Positions 1 through 7,216 are shown, counted from the stretch's first letter. The stretch is 10,868 nucleotides of DNA from Acidimicrobiaceae bacterium (GCA_009785715.1 WQVT01000033.1:1-10868), one strand, 5' to 3'. Made by a program: numbers and translations. Notes: generated by a model not told the origin, from the sequence alone.

Positions 1-955
1 GCTCGTCGATGGTGTTCACCGTGTGGGGGCGGGTGGGGTTGGTCGAGGAGGGGAGCACGTTCGCCTCGCCCGCCACCCGGATGATGTCGGGGGCGTGGCC
101 GCCGCCTGCACCCTCGGTGTGGTAGGCGTGAATCGTCCGGCCCGCGATGGCCGCGAGCGTCGAGTGGACGTAGCCGGCCTCGTTGAGCGTGTCGGTGTGG
201 ATCGCGGCCTGCACCCCGGATGCGTCGCAGACCCGCAGGCAGGCGTCGATCGCGGCGGGGGTGCTGCCCCAGTCCTCGTGCAGCTTGAAGCCCGCCGCCC
301 CCGCCCGTACCTGTTCCCAGAGCCCCTCCTCGGAGACGGTGTTGCCCTTGCCGAGCAGGGCGACGTTGACCGGCCAGGCGTCCAGCGCCCGGAGCATCGC
401 CGAGAGGTACCAGGCGCCCGGGGTCACGGTGGTCGCCTTGGTGCCCTCGGCCGGACCGGTGCCCCCGCCGATGATCGTGGTCACGCCGGCGGCCAGCCCC
501 TCCTCGATGACCTGGGGGCAGATCAGATGCACGTGGCAGTCGATCGCTCCCGCCGTCAGGATGAGCCCGCTTCCTGCGAGCACCTCGGTCGAGGGCCCGA
601 TGCAGAGCCCGGGGTGCACCCCGTCCATCGTGTCCGGGTTACCGGCCTTACCGATCGCCGCGATCCGGCCGTCCCGCACCCCGACGTCCCCTTTGACAAC
701 CTTGTCATAGTCCAAGACGATGGCACCGGTGATGACCAGGTCCGGCGCCCCGGCCTCCCGGGTCGTGCGCCCCTGGCCCATGGACTCGCGGATCACCTTG
801 CCGCCACCGAAGACCGCCTCTTCGCCGGCACGGCCGGGGCCGCCACAGAGATCCTCGGTCACCTCGATGACGAGGTCCGTGTCCGCCAGGCGGATTCGGT
901 CGCCTGCGGTCGGCCCGTAGAGGGCGGCGTAGCCGGCCCGGGACAGCTCAGCCAT
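1..955 (-). CDS. ureC: Urease subunit alpha, N-terminal part (truncated by window edge)
   Basis: Catalytic subunit of urease, which hydrolyses urea to ammonia and carbamate in the cytoplasm. The minus strand reads open from ATG at 955 to the window edge, giving 318 codons of a protein usually near 570 residues. Visible nickel-site residues are H141 and H143 (CHVH), the lysine that is carbamylated in known ureases, K224 (GFKLHEDWG), H253 (AIHTD) and H279 (AYHTE). All sit at a constant offset of +7 from the Klebsiella numbering as I remember it, which argues for an intact enzyme so far. The last nickel-ligand Asp and the mobile-flap Cys/His lie beyond the edge. The start overlaps the ureB stop by 8 bp and has no good Shine-Dalgarno site, so translation is probably coupled to ureB. 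The accessory genes ureDEFG, if present, would lie outside the window. Confidence 0.97.
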   Translation of the reverse strand, partial: MAELSRAGYAALYGPTAGDRIRLADTDLVIEVTEDLCGGPGRAGEEAVFGGGKVIRESMGQGRTTREAGAPDLVITGAIVLDYDKVVKGDVGVRDGRIAAIGKAGNPDTMDGVHPGLCIGPSTEVLAGSGLILTAGAIDCHVHLICPQVIEEGLAAGVTTIIGGGTGPAEGTKATTVTPGAWYLSAMLRALDAWPVNVALLGKGNTVSEEGLWEQVRAGAAGFKLHEDWGSTPAAIDACLRVCDASGVQAAIHTDTLNEAGYVHSTLAAIAGRTIHAYHTEGAGGGHAPDIIRVAGEANVLPSSTNPTRPHTVNTIDE

Positions 956-1265
956 CGAGGGGACCGCCCACTTCTCCCCGGAAACCCGCCGCGTACCGGG
1001 CGCCGGCGAGGTCCACCAGCTCCACCTCCCGGCCGATGCCTGGCTCGAAGCGGACACTGGTGCCGGCGGGGATCGCCAGGCGGCGCCCTCGCGCCGCGTC
1101 CCGGTCGAACGACAGGGACGGGTTGGCCTCGGCGAAATGGAAGTGCGAGCCGACCTGGATGGGGCGGTCGCCGGCGTTGTCGACGCGGATCGTCACGGTG
1201 GGCCGGCCCTCGTTGATGACGATCGGGCCCTCGCCGAAGATCACTTCGCCGGGACGGACGCTCAT
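948..1265 (-). CDS. ureB: Urease subunit beta
   Basis: Structural beta subunit of urease, 105 residues, the normal length for a stand-alone UreB. It opens with MSVRPGEVIFGEGPI and contains the family stretch GSHFHFAEANPSLSFDR near residues 39-55, which corresponds to the conserved HFHF...L.FDR segment. The ATG at 1265 overlaps the ureA stop in an ATGA arrangement (4 bp), and its own end overlaps ureC by 8 bp, so the three subunits are produced from one coupled transcript. Having beta and gamma as separate genes is the usual bacterial arrangement, unlike the fused UreA of Helicobacter or the single chain of plants. Confidence 0.97.
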   Translation of the reverse strand: MSVRPGEVIFGEGPIVINEGRPTVTIRVDNAGDRPIQVGSHFHFAEANPSLSFDRDAARGRRLAIPAGTSVRFEPGIGREVELVDLAGARYAAGFRGEVGGPLDG

Positions 1266-1564
1266 CGGATCGGCTCGTGGACGGTGACGAGCTTGGTCCC
1301 GTCAGGAAACGTGGCCTCCACCTGCACCTCATCCACCAACTCGGCAACGCCCTGCATGACGTCATCGACGCTCAACACGTCGCGTCCCGCAGTCATCAGC
1401 TCGGACACGGACCTCCCGTCCCGGGCGCCCTCCAGGACAAAGCTGGTGATGACCGCCACCGCCTCGGGATGATTGAGGCGAAGGCCTCGCGCCCGGCGAT
1501 CCCTCGCCAGCATTGCCGCCAGGGAAATCAGCAGCTTGTCCCGCTCGTGCGGCGAAAGATTCAC
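1262..1564 (-). CDS. ureA: Urease subunit gamma
   Basis: Small gamma subunit of urease. From the GTG at 1564 it is exactly 100 residues and starts MNLSPHERDKLLI, the canonical UreA opening; the tail (FPDGTKLVTVHEPI) is also typical. AGGA lies 7 nt upstream of this GTG. A second in-frame start, ATG at 1594, has a stronger site (GGAGG, 6-nt spacer) and would add ten residues (MLSHGWQESD) that I do not recognise as part of the family. I prefer 1564 because it gives the family length and because a good promoter-like pair (-35 at 1613-1618, -10 at 1590-1595) would place the transcript start downstream of 1594. First gene of the urease operon, divergent from the SpeB-type gene. Confidence 0.93.
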   Translation of the reverse strand: MNLSPHERDKLLISLAAMLARDRRARGLRLNHPEAVAVITSFVLEGARDGRSVSELMTAGRDVLSVDDVMQGVAELVDEVQVEATFPDGTKLVTVHEPIR

Positions 1565-1589
1565 GTCAGATTCCTGCCAGCCATGGCTC

Positions 1590-1618
1590 AGCATAGGGGT
1601 CCTCCCTACTCGTGCCAA
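1590..1618 (-). promoter_or_regulatory. Candidate promoter of the urease operon
   Basis: On the minus strand TTGGCA (1618-1613) is followed after exactly 17 nt by TATGCT (1595-1590), 5/6 and 4/6 matches to the sigma-70 hexamers. Transcription would start near 1583, leaving about 19 nt including AGGA before the GTG start of ureA. The -10 overlaps the alternative ATG at 1594, so promoter and long ureA form are mutually exclusive. A weak 11-bp-spaced pair TTTAC/GGCAC (1627-1612) overlaps the -35 and faintly resembles the GTTCAC-type repeats found elsewhere in the window. Confidence 0.4.
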
Positions 1619-1668
1619 TGGTGTAAATGCTCAAATCTGGGGCGCCCGGGAAGCGGCTGCCTAGGCGG

Positions 1669-1697
1669 TTGCGCGGACGGTTGCCGCCTCCTACCGT
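1669..1697 (+). promoter_or_regulatory. Weak candidate promoter for the SpeB-type gene
   Basis: TTGCGC at 1669-1674 and TACCGT at 1692-1697 are separated by 17 nt and lie about 40 nt upstream of the ATG at 1738. Each hexamer matches the sigma-70 consensus at only 3 of 6 positions, although TAnnnT is acceptable for high-GC bacteria. The spacer contains a short direct repeat, CGGTTGC at 1666-1672 and 1678-1684, 12 bp apart. No stronger candidate was seen in the 1565-1737 gap. Confidence 0.25.
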
Positions 1698-1737
1698 CGG
1701 ACGCGACACGTCCCGCAGACCGGAAAAGGATCGGGAG

Positions 1738-2751
1738 ATGAGCGACCAGGCACCCGTAGGTCCGGTGGCCGGCACCAAGGTGCCGCGTTTCGCCGGCGAT
1801 CCGACCTTCGCCCGCCTGCCGCGCATCGATGCGGTCGGCAGGTATGACGTCGCCGTGCTCGGGGCGCCCTTCGACGCGGGGACCTCCTACCGGCCAGGGG
1901 CGCGGTTCGGGCCGATCGCCGTGCGGACGGCTTCGCGGCACCTGCGGCCCGCCTACCACCAGGAGCTCGGCGTCCAGCCGTATCAGACGCTGCAGGTCGT
2001 CGACGCGGGTGACGTCTCCGCCAACCCCTTCTCGATCACCGAGGCGCTCGAGAGCATTCAGCGCCACGCCTCTGAGGTGTTGGAGAACGGTTCGCGACTG
2101 ATCACGATCGGCGGCGATCACACCGTCGCGCTGGCCTTGCTGCGTTCGATTCGGGCCCGGCAGGGCCCGGTCGCGCTCGTGCATTTCGACGCCCACCTCG
2201 ACACCTGGGACACGTATTTTGGGGCCCCGGTGACTCACGGCACCGTGTTTCGGCGTGCCTTCGAGGAGGGCCTGTTGATCGAGGACCATTCGATCCACGT
2301 GGGGATCCGAGGACCGGTCTACGACGCCCTCGACCTGGACGAGCAGGATGGCTTCGGCTTCAAGGTGGTCCGCGCCGTCGACCTGGACCAGCGCGGGTTC
2401 GAGGAGGTCGCCGATCTCATCCGTCGGCGGGTCGGCGCCTGCCCGGTCTACGTCTCCATCGACGTCGACGTCCTCGATCCGGCCTTTGCGCCCGGCACCG
2501 GGACGCCCGAGATGGGTGGGTTCACGAGCCGCGAGCTGCTCCGACTCCTGCGGTCCCTGGACGGGCTCGCGATCGTGGCCGCAGACGTGGTCGAAGTCTC
2601 ACCTCCCTACGACGTCTCGGAGATCACCGCGCTCGCCGCGGCGACCCTCATGTACGACCTCACCTCCTTGATGGCCAAGCGAGCGGAAGGAGCGACGGCC
2701 GGCGCAGTCGAGGGCTCCTTAAACGCGGTCCAACCAGGGATCGCTCATTGA
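1738..2751 (+). CDS. Ureohydrolase of the agmatinase/guanidinobutyrase (SpeB) type
   Basis: Manganese-type ureohydrolase of 337 residues that should release urea from a guanidino compound (agmatine, guanidinobutyrate or similar). The fold signatures are complete: GGDH with H128, DAHLD with D151, H153 and D155, THGT with H167, SIDVDVLDP with D242 and D244, and VEVSPPYD with E286. This is the normal two-metal ligand set, so the enzyme is probably active. The start is ATG at 1738, with AAGGA 7 nt upstream; upstream codons of the open frame lack a ribosome site. It is transcribed divergently from the urease operon, 173 bp away, so its product urea would be the substrate of its neighbour. The metal-site motif is DAHxD, unlike DRHxD in the second ureohydrolase at 7973-9187, so the two are not recent duplicates. 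Substrate cannot be fixed from sequence. Confidence 0.9.
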   Translation: MSDQAPVGPVAGTKVPRFAGDPTFARLPRIDAVGRYDVAVLGAPFDAGTSYRPGARFGPIAVRTASRHLRPAYHQELGVQPYQTLQVVDAGDVSANPFSITEALESIQRHASEVLENGSRLITIGGDHTVALALLRSIRARQGPVALVHFDAHLDTWDTYFGAPVTHGTVFRRAFEEGLLIEDHSIHVGIRGPVYDALDLDEQDGFGFKVVRAVDLDQRGFEEVADLIRRRVGACPVYVSIDVDVLDPAFAPGTGTPEMGGFTSRELLRLLRSLDGLAIVAADVVEVSPPYDVSEITALAAATLMYDLTSLMAKRAEGATAGAVEGSLNAVQPGIAH

Positions 2752-2755
2752 ATCT

Positions 2756-2793
2756 GTTCACAGGGGCGTAACGCGATTTCACATCCCTGAAAT
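2756..2793 (+). promoter_or_regulatory. 11-bp-periodic operator upstream of the phosphoesterase operon
   Basis: GTTCAC (2756-2761) is followed by GTAAC at 2768-2772, whose TNAC core is 11 bp downstream of the first TTCAC, then TTCAC at 2778-2782 and GAAAT 11 bp after that (2789-2793). Spacers are n6, n5 and n6. This resembles the direct-repeat sites of OmpR-family regulators: GlnR boxes (gTnAC-n6-GaAAC) or PhoP boxes (GTTCACC units every 11 bp). The centre of the first two or three units is about 50 bp upstream of a start site predicted from TACGAT at 2806-2811, a usual activator position. Regulator identity is inference. Confidence 0.45.
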
Positions 2794-2794
2794 C
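2775..2794. repeat. Perfect 7-bp inverted repeat (6-nt loop)
   Basis: GATTTCA (2775-2781) and its exact reverse complement TGAAATC (2788-2794) flank the 6-nt loop CATCCC. No T-run follows on either strand, so it is a poor intrinsic terminator for the upstream ureohydrolase gene. It overlaps the distal units of the GTTCAC-type repeat and sits just above the candidate -10, so an operator role is equally possible. Confidence 0.5.
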
Positions 2795-2805
2795 GGACCC
2801 GGTCT

Positions 2806-2811
2806 TACGAT
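2806..2811 (+). promoter_or_regulatory. Candidate -10 of the phosphoesterase-permease-nucleotidyltransferase operon
   Basis: TACGAT matches 4 of 6 positions of the -10 consensus. Nothing resembling a -35 lies 16-19 nt upstream, where the distal part of the repeat array is found instead. A -10 without -35 below an operator is the pattern expected of an activator-dependent promoter. Confidence 0.3.
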
Positions 2812-2849
2812 CAGGACAAGGCCAGAACCCAATGCGGAGGCCAGCCCCG

Positions 2850-3791
2850 ATGCGCATCTACTTCTGCTCGGACATCCACGCTTCCGACCGCTGCTGGAAG
2901 AAGTTCCTGGCTTCGGCAAAGTTCTACGACGCCGACGTGATCGTCATGGGAGGCGACATCACCGGCAAGTTTGTGGTGCCGATCATCGAGCAGAAACGGG
3001 ACCGTTACCTGTGCCGGTTCAACGGGGTCGAGCGAAAGCTGTCCGGCAAGGACCTCGAGAAGATGTCGGCCATGATCGCAGACGGCGGCTCCTACGCCTA
3101 CGTGACCACCGACGACGAGTACCGGGCGATCGACGGCGATCCCGTTCGGGTCGACGAGTTGTTCCGCCGGCTGGCGCTAGAGCGACTGGGGCGCTGGATG
3201 GAGATGGCTGACGAGCGGTTGGGGGATTCGACCGTGCGTGTGCTGGTCAGCGCTGGCAACGACGACTATCCCGAGGTCGACGAGGTCCTGGCCCGCTCGG
3301 CCAAGGTGGAGGATCCCAACGAGGCGGTTGTCGAGCTGGGCGGGGATCTTCAGTTAATCGGCCTGGGTTACGGGAATCGAACGCCCTGGGCCTGCCCGCG
3401 TGACATCAGCGAAGAGGAACTGGCGCAGCGCATCGACACGCTGGTCTCCAAGGTCAGGGAGCCGGAGCGCACGATCTTCAGCTTCCACGTGCCGCCGTAC
3501 GACACCGGCCTGGATTCGGCCCCCAGGCTGGACGGCGAGATGCGACCGGTCATGGGACCGGCGGGCGTGGAGATGGTGCCGGTCGGCAGTACGGCGGTGC
3601 GCGAGGCGCTGCTCCGCTACCGGCCCTTTCTCGGACTTCACGGCCACATCCACGAGTCACGGGCGATCATCGATCTCGAGGGCGTGCTGGCCGCCAACCC
3701 GGGCAGCGAATACGGCGAGGGAATCCTCAATGGGATTCTCATCGACGTCGAGGAGGGCCGAGCGCCTGCGCTCGCGATGGTCACGGGCTGA
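2850..3791 (+). CDS. Calcineurin-like metallophosphoesterase
   Basis: Binuclear-metal phosphoesterase of 313 residues, cytoplasmic by lack of a signal peptide or membrane segment. The family motifs occur in order: D8-x-H10 (SDIHASD), GGD with D36, GND with N137, H213 (FSFHVPP) and GHIH with H266 and H268. The usual GNH(D/E) box reads GNDD, so the histidine that acts as general acid in many family members is replaced by Asp138. An inserted segment at about residues 50-130 separates the second and third motifs. The start is ATG at 2850, with GGAGG 9 nt upstream; ATG at 2832 is possible but lacks a ribosome site. It precedes the permease gene by 26 bp, suggesting one operon. Substrate unknown: a phosphodiester, nucleotide or protein phosphate are all possible. 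Confidence 0.88.
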   Translation: MRIYFCSDIHASDRCWKKFLASAKFYDADVIVMGGDITGKFVVPIIEQKRDRYLCRFNGVERKLSGKDLEKMSAMIADGGSYAYVTTDDEYRAIDGDPVRVDELFRRLALERLGRWMEMADERLGDSTVRVLVSAGNDDYPEVDEVLARSAKVEDPNEAVVELGGDLQLIGLGYGNRTPWACPRDISEEELAQRIDTLVSKVREPERTIFSFHVPPYDTGLDSAPRLDGEMRPVMGPAGVEMVPVGSTAVREALLRYRPFLGLHGHIHESRAIIDLEGVLAANPGSEYGEGILNGILIDVEEGRAPALAMVTG

Positions 3792-3817
3792 GGGGCCCGG
3801 ACGAGAGGGGAGTCATC

Positions 3818-5425
3818 GTGGCTATAGCTCCATCGAGAAGGAGCAGCGCCGTACCCCAGGGAGTATTCACCCGGCAGAGCTCAGGGCTGGTCCGCCAGGT
3901 CCGCACGGACGACGTCATGTTCTACGGATGGCAGCAGATCGCCCTCGGCTACATCATCTTCATCGTCTTCGCCTGGCAGTTCTACCCGGGCGCGTCGATG
4001 GAGGGCGCGGCGATCATCGCCACGATCGGCGGAGTCTTCCTGGCCACCTGCTACGCGCTGTTGACGATCACCTATCCGCGCTCGGGCGGGGACTACGTCT
4101 TCATGTCGCGGATCCTGCACCCGTCGATCGGGTTTTCCATGGGCTTCTCCATGGCGTTCTGGGAGATCTTCTACTACGGGATCAACGGGGCCTTCCTGTC
4201 CATCTACGGCATGGCCCCACTCTTCTCGACGCTCGGCATCCAGGAGCACAGCAGCGGGTTGACGAGTGTGGGGAACTGGTTCGCGGGGCATACCGGCACG
4301 TTCGTCACGGGCAGTGCCATGATCGTCCTCTTCGCCTTCATCCAGCACCGCGGCGTGGGCCTGTACTTCCGCACCCAGCGGTGGGCCTCGTATATCGCCC
4401 TGGCCAGCATCGTCACGACCATCGTCACGCTGTCGCTGGTGGCCGGCCATGTCTTGAACTTCGAGTCGCACTTCAACGCGCTGGCCGGTCGCAATGCGTA
4501 CCAGCACGTGATCCACGAGGCCAGGTCGTCGGGAACGAACCTGTCTCCAGGATTCAGTTTCGCCAGGACGGCCGACTTCTCGCTGTGGCCCGCATTCTCG
4601 CTCTGGTTCGCGGTCATCTCGGTCACCTTCGCCGGAGAGATCAAGAACGTGCGCCGAGGGACCATCGTCGGGATGAACGGTGCCATCGTGAGCATGGGCG
4701 TGGCCATGACGGTGCTGTTCGTCCTGTACCGGGCGGCGTTCGGCAGCCAGTTCCTGCTCGCCGCGACCAGCCTGCCGGCCTCGAAGTTCCCCTTGCCCGC
4801 GTCGCCCTTTGTCAACCTGTTCACGGGGATCGCCGGCGGCAACGCCGTCCTGACGGTGATCAACAGCCTGTGGGTGATTCTGATTCTGCTCTACGTGGGT
4901 GGCACCACCCTCGTGTATTCGACCCGGTCGATGATCGCATGGGGTATCGACGGGGTGGTACCCGACCACCTGGCGGACGTGTCGGGGAAGTACCACACGC
5001 CCACCTGGGCGATCATCGTGTCGCTCGTCCTGGCCGAGTTGTGGCTGGGGCTTTACTCGTTCAGCAGTCTGCTCGCGGTGTTGTCGGGATATCTGGGCTT
5101 CGCCCTGCCGTTCATGGCGGCGGCGGTCACCGCCATGGTGTTTCCGTTCCTGCGCAAGAACACCTTCGAGAGCTCGCCCGTGGCCTGGCGTATCGCAGGC
5201 ATCCCCGTCCTGTCGGTGTTCGGCCTGGTGGCCTTCGTCTTCACGCTCTTCCTCACGATTCGGCTGGTCCAGGACGATGCCTTCGGTGCCAACCACACCT
5301 TCTCGATCGTCATGGCGGTGGCCGTGTTCTTCGGAGCCCTGGTGTGGTTCTTCGCCTTCCGCTGGTACAAGATGCGCTCCGGCGTCCAGATCGACCGCCG
5401 CTTCCAGGAGATTCCTGTCGAGTGA
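3818..5425 (+). CDS. APC-superfamily amino acid/amine permease
   Basis: Integral membrane transporter of 535 residues with about twelve hydrophobic segments, starting near residue 38 after a basic N-terminus. Family marks are YPRSGGDYVF (86-95), the APC P-x-GG-x-Y stretch that precedes the third helix, FAGEIKNVRRG (271-281), matching the GEIKNP-type loop, and RSMIAWGIDGVVP (370-382), the intracellular segment common to APC permeases. A hydrophilic loop lies at 213-255. Such proteins usually import amino acids, polyamines or related cations with protons or sodium. Translation starts at GTG 3818 with AGGGGAG 5 nt upstream. It is the middle gene of a probable operon and shares a GTGA overlap with the nucleotidyltransferase gene. 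In this locus a guanidino compound, agmatine or its precursor would be a sensible cargo, but that is only inference from neighbours. Confidence 0.9.
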   Translation: MAIAPSRRSSAVPQGVFTRQSSGLVRQVRTDDVMFYGWQQIALGYIIFIVFAWQFYPGASMEGAAIIATIGGVFLATCYALLTITYPRSGGDYVFMSRILHPSIGFSMGFSMAFWEIFYYGINGAFLSIYGMAPLFSTLGIQEHSSGLTSVGNWFAGHTGTFVTGSAMIVLFAFIQHRGVGLYFRTQRWASYIALASIVTTIVTLSLVAGHVLNFESHFNALAGRNAYQHVIHEARSSGTNLSPGFSFARTADFSLWPAFSLWFAVISVTFAGEIKNVRRGTIVGMNGAIVSMGVAMTVLFVLYRAAFGSQFLLAATSLPASKFPLPASPFVNLFTGIAGGNAVLTVINSLWVILILLYVGGTTLVYSTRSMIAWGIDGVVPDHLADVSGKYHTPTWAIIVSLVLAELWLGLYSFSSLLAVLSGYLGFALPFMAAAVTAMVFPFLRKNTFESSPVAWRIAGIPVLSVFGLVAFVFTLFLTIRLVQDDAFGANHTFSIVMAVAVFFGALVWFFAFRWYKMRSGVQIDRRFQEIPVE

Positions 5426-6237
5426 CGGCTGCGGGTGGTCAGTCGGAGAACGGCCGGTCGGAGAACATGGAGGCCGTCGCCTGGCAGCTGCTCGAACAGG
5501 CGACAGAACGGGACATCAAGCTACGCCTGACCGGTTCGCTCGCCGTGCGCCACCACTGCCACACCTGGGGCTCGGCCATGTCGGACCTGGGTCGCCGGCC
5601 CCCCCAGGACATCGACCTGGCGGGCTACTGGAGTCAGCGCAAGGCGATCGCGTCGCTGTTCGAGTCGCAGGGCTTCCGCCTGGACCCGGCGATCGCGCAG
5701 GCCCAGGAATACGGCATCAAGCGCTTCGTCTACGAGCACCCCGACGACGGTGTCAAGGTGGACGTGTTCATGGATGAACTGGTCATGGCGCACACCATCT
5801 CCTACCGCGACCGGCTCGAGCTGTCGGCGCCGACCCTGCCGGTCACCGACCTTCTGCTCTCGAAGCTCCAGGTCCATGAGATGACGGCCAACGACCTGGT
5901 CGACATGACCATCCTGTTCCTGGAACACGAGACGTCCGACAGCCCACAGCCCGACGTCATCGACTGTTTGCAGGTTGCGGACATCCTGCGCAACGACTGG
6001 GGCTTCTGGTACGAGGCGATGCAGAACCTGGACAGGGTGGAGCACGCGTTGGCCGGTTACCCCCACTTCGGCGACCAGGACAGAAGCGTGGCGCAGTGTG
6101 CGATTGCGGATCTCCGCACCGCCCTGGTTGAGACCCCCAAGTCAGCCCGCTGGAAGCTCCGTGCCCGCTTCGGCGACCGCGTCCGGTACTGGGAGGAGGT
6201 CGACGAGGTGCACCGGAAAGAGCCCGATCAGATCTGA
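5422..6237 (+). CDS. AbiEii-like nucleotidyltransferase-fold protein
   Basis: Predicted cytoplasmic protein of 271 residues with the polymerase-beta-type nucleotidyltransferase signature: TGS with G38 and S39, then QDIDL with D63 and D65, and a third carboxylate D114 in VKVDVF. A helical region with DLLLSKLQVHEMTANDLVDM (143-162) resembles the K...D..D pattern that follows the catalytic core in AbiEii/DUF1814 proteins. All three acidic residues are present, so it may transfer a nucleotide to a protein, RNA or small molecule. No AbiEi-like antitoxin gene is adjacent; instead it is coupled to the permease by a 4-bp GTGA overlap. The GTG at 5422 was chosen for this overlap, although AGGAG is 11 nt away; ATG at 5467 is the alternative and would remove 15 residues without touching the motifs. 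Specific target unknown. Confidence 0.72.
   Translation: MTAAGGQSENGRSENMEAVAWQLLEQATERDIKLRLTGSLAVRHHCHTWGSAMSDLGRRPPQDIDLAGYWSQRKAIASLFESQGFRLDPAIAQAQEYGIKRFVYEHPDDGVKVDVFMDELVMAHTISYRDRLELSAPTLPVTDLLLSKLQVHEMTANDLVDMTILFLEHETSDSPQPDVIDCLQVADILRNDWGFWYEAMQNLDRVEHALAGYPHFGDQDRSVAQCAIADLRTALVETPKSARWKLRARFGDRVRYWEEVDEVHRKEPDQI
6228..6237. other. Palindrome holding both convergent stop codons
   Basis: TCAGATCTGA is a perfect 10-bp palindrome. Its right end is the TGA of the plus-strand nucleotidyltransferase gene and its left end, read on the minus strand, is the TGA of the amidohydrolase gene. The two coding regions therefore overlap by exactly these 10 bp and no intergenic terminator exists between them. 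Confidence 0.95.
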
Positions 6238-7166
6238 ACCGGCAGGCCCAGGAACTCGACCGCGTTCACGCCGAGGATCAGCCGACGTTCCTCGTCGGAG
6301 AGGTGTGGCAGCTGCATCACCTGGTCCACCGTTCGGTCCACCTGGTACCACGGGAAGTCGGTGCCGAACATGACCCGGTCGGCGCCAATGGATTTGATCA
6401 TCCTGCCGAGCTCGTCGTTGCTGGGCGCTCCCGGTGCGCCGGCCCAGGCGATGATCTCGCACAGGTCGAAGCGCAGCTGGGGGTAGGCCTCGGCCAGTGC
6501 GACCGTTTGCCGCCAGCGCCCTCCCCCCAGATGGGCGAGGATCAGCTTCAGACCGGGGTGAGCGTCGAGAACCGATGCGAAAGCTTGCGGCTCTGCCCAC
6601 TCAGGCCCGGATCGCGAGGCGCCGGCGTGGGCGACCACTCCCATCTCGAGCTCCACGCAGGTTTCGTAGATGTCGTCCATCCGCGGGTCGTCGACCCGGA
6701 ACCGCTGGGTCACCGGGTGGATCTTGAAGCCGAGGGCGCCTCGCTCGCTCGCCCAGCGCAGGTGTTCGGCCCCGTCCTTGCCTCCCATGACCGTCGGGTC
6801 AACGGCGACGAAGGCCGTCATGTCCGAGCGGCCGGCTGCGAGGTCGAGCGCCCAGGTGTTGAACGCCACCAACCGGTCCCGCAGGACTCCCTGGTGCGTT
6901 TCGAGCGTCGGCACCGCTCCCTCCTCCCCGGTGAGCTTGGTGAGCTCGGTCGAGGGGACGAACATGTTGACCACGACGAAATGGTCCGCGCCTGCGGCTC
7001 GCATCGCGTCGGAGACCTGGCCGATGGTGCCGGCGAGCTCGCAGATCTCGACGTCGTCCTTTGTGCCGTATTCCCAGATCTCGTAGGGATCCCGCTCCGC
7101 TTCGATGCCCGGTTCCCCCTCCGGGAGCACGTGGACATGGGTGTCGACGATCGGGGGATGTGCCAT
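6228..7166 (-). CDS. ACMSD-like metal-dependent amidohydrolase (Amidohydrolase_2 family)
   Basis: TIM-barrel hydrolase or decarboxylase of 312 residues. The metal-site pattern is complete: DTHVH with H10 and H12 at the first strand, FKIHP at 147-151, H180 (VVAHAG), H212 (LAHLGGG) and D270 (FGTDFPW). This layout is that of the ACMSD/4-oxalomesaconate hydratase-like branch, which acts on carboxylate, lactone or amide substrates; the actual substrate is unknown. The start ATG at 7166 lies just before the first catalytic motif and has no Shine-Dalgarno sequence. TACCAT lies 6 nt upstream of it, as expected for a leaderless transcript. It lies 81 bp downstream of the dehydrogenase gene on the same strand, so it may be read through from that operon or use its own promoter. 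It converges on and overlaps the nucleotidyltransferase gene by 10 bp. Confidence 0.88.
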   Translation of the reverse strand: MAHPPIVDTHVHVLPEGEPGIEAERDPYEIWEYGTKDDVEICELAGTIGQVSDAMRAAGADHFVVVNMFVPSTELTKLTGEEGAVPTLETHQGVLRDRLVAFNTWALDLAAGRSDMTAFVAVDPTVMGGKDGAEHLRWASERGALGFKIHPVTQRFRVDDPRMDDIYETCVELEMGVVAHAGASRSGPEWAEPQAFASVLDAHPGLKLILAHLGGGRWRQTVALAEAYPQLRFDLCEIIAWAGAPGAPSNDELGRMIKSIGADRVMFGTDFPWYQVDRTVDQVMQLPHLSDEERRLILGVNAVEFLGLPVQI

Positions 7167-7172
7167 CGCGTG

Positions 7173-7178
7173 ATGGTA
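7173..7178 (-). promoter_or_regulatory. Candidate -10 for a leaderless amidohydrolase transcript
   Basis: TACCAT on the minus strand (7178-7173) is separated by 6 nt from the ATG at 7166, so transcription would begin at or next to the start codon. This agrees with the absence of a ribosome site. No -35-like hexamer is visible at the right distance. Confidence 0.35.
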
Positions 7179-7216
7179 CGGATCGCCGGAGGGGGCACCT
7201 ACCCCGGAGCGGGACT

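Noticed and set aside
23..1216. Long plus-strand open frame of 397 codons opposite urease
   Set aside because: Fully antisense to ureC and ureB, which have unmistakable motifs; low-complexity Arg/Gly/Pro translation typical of a GC-rich shadow frame.
1595..1620. Sigma-54 promoter (TGGCAC element on the minus strand upstream of ureA)
   Set aside because: TGGCACG is present but the downstream TTGCW element at the required spacing is missing.
3881..5296. Minus-strand 471-codon frame opposite the permease
   Set aside because: Antisense shadow of a clear membrane transporter; Arg/Gln/Asp/His-rich without recognisable motifs.
3400..5421. Upstream two thirds of a 945-codon plus-strand frame joined to the nucleotidyltransferase
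   Set aside because: This part lies out of frame over the phosphoesterase and permease genes and translates to Arg/Pro/His-rich nonsense; only the section from 5422 is real, so it is not a fusion protein.
5422..6237. Complete AbiE-type toxin-antitoxin defence system
   Set aside because: Only the nucleotidyltransferase-like half is present; neighbours are a permease and a convergent amidohydrolase, with no AbiEi-like winged-helix protein.
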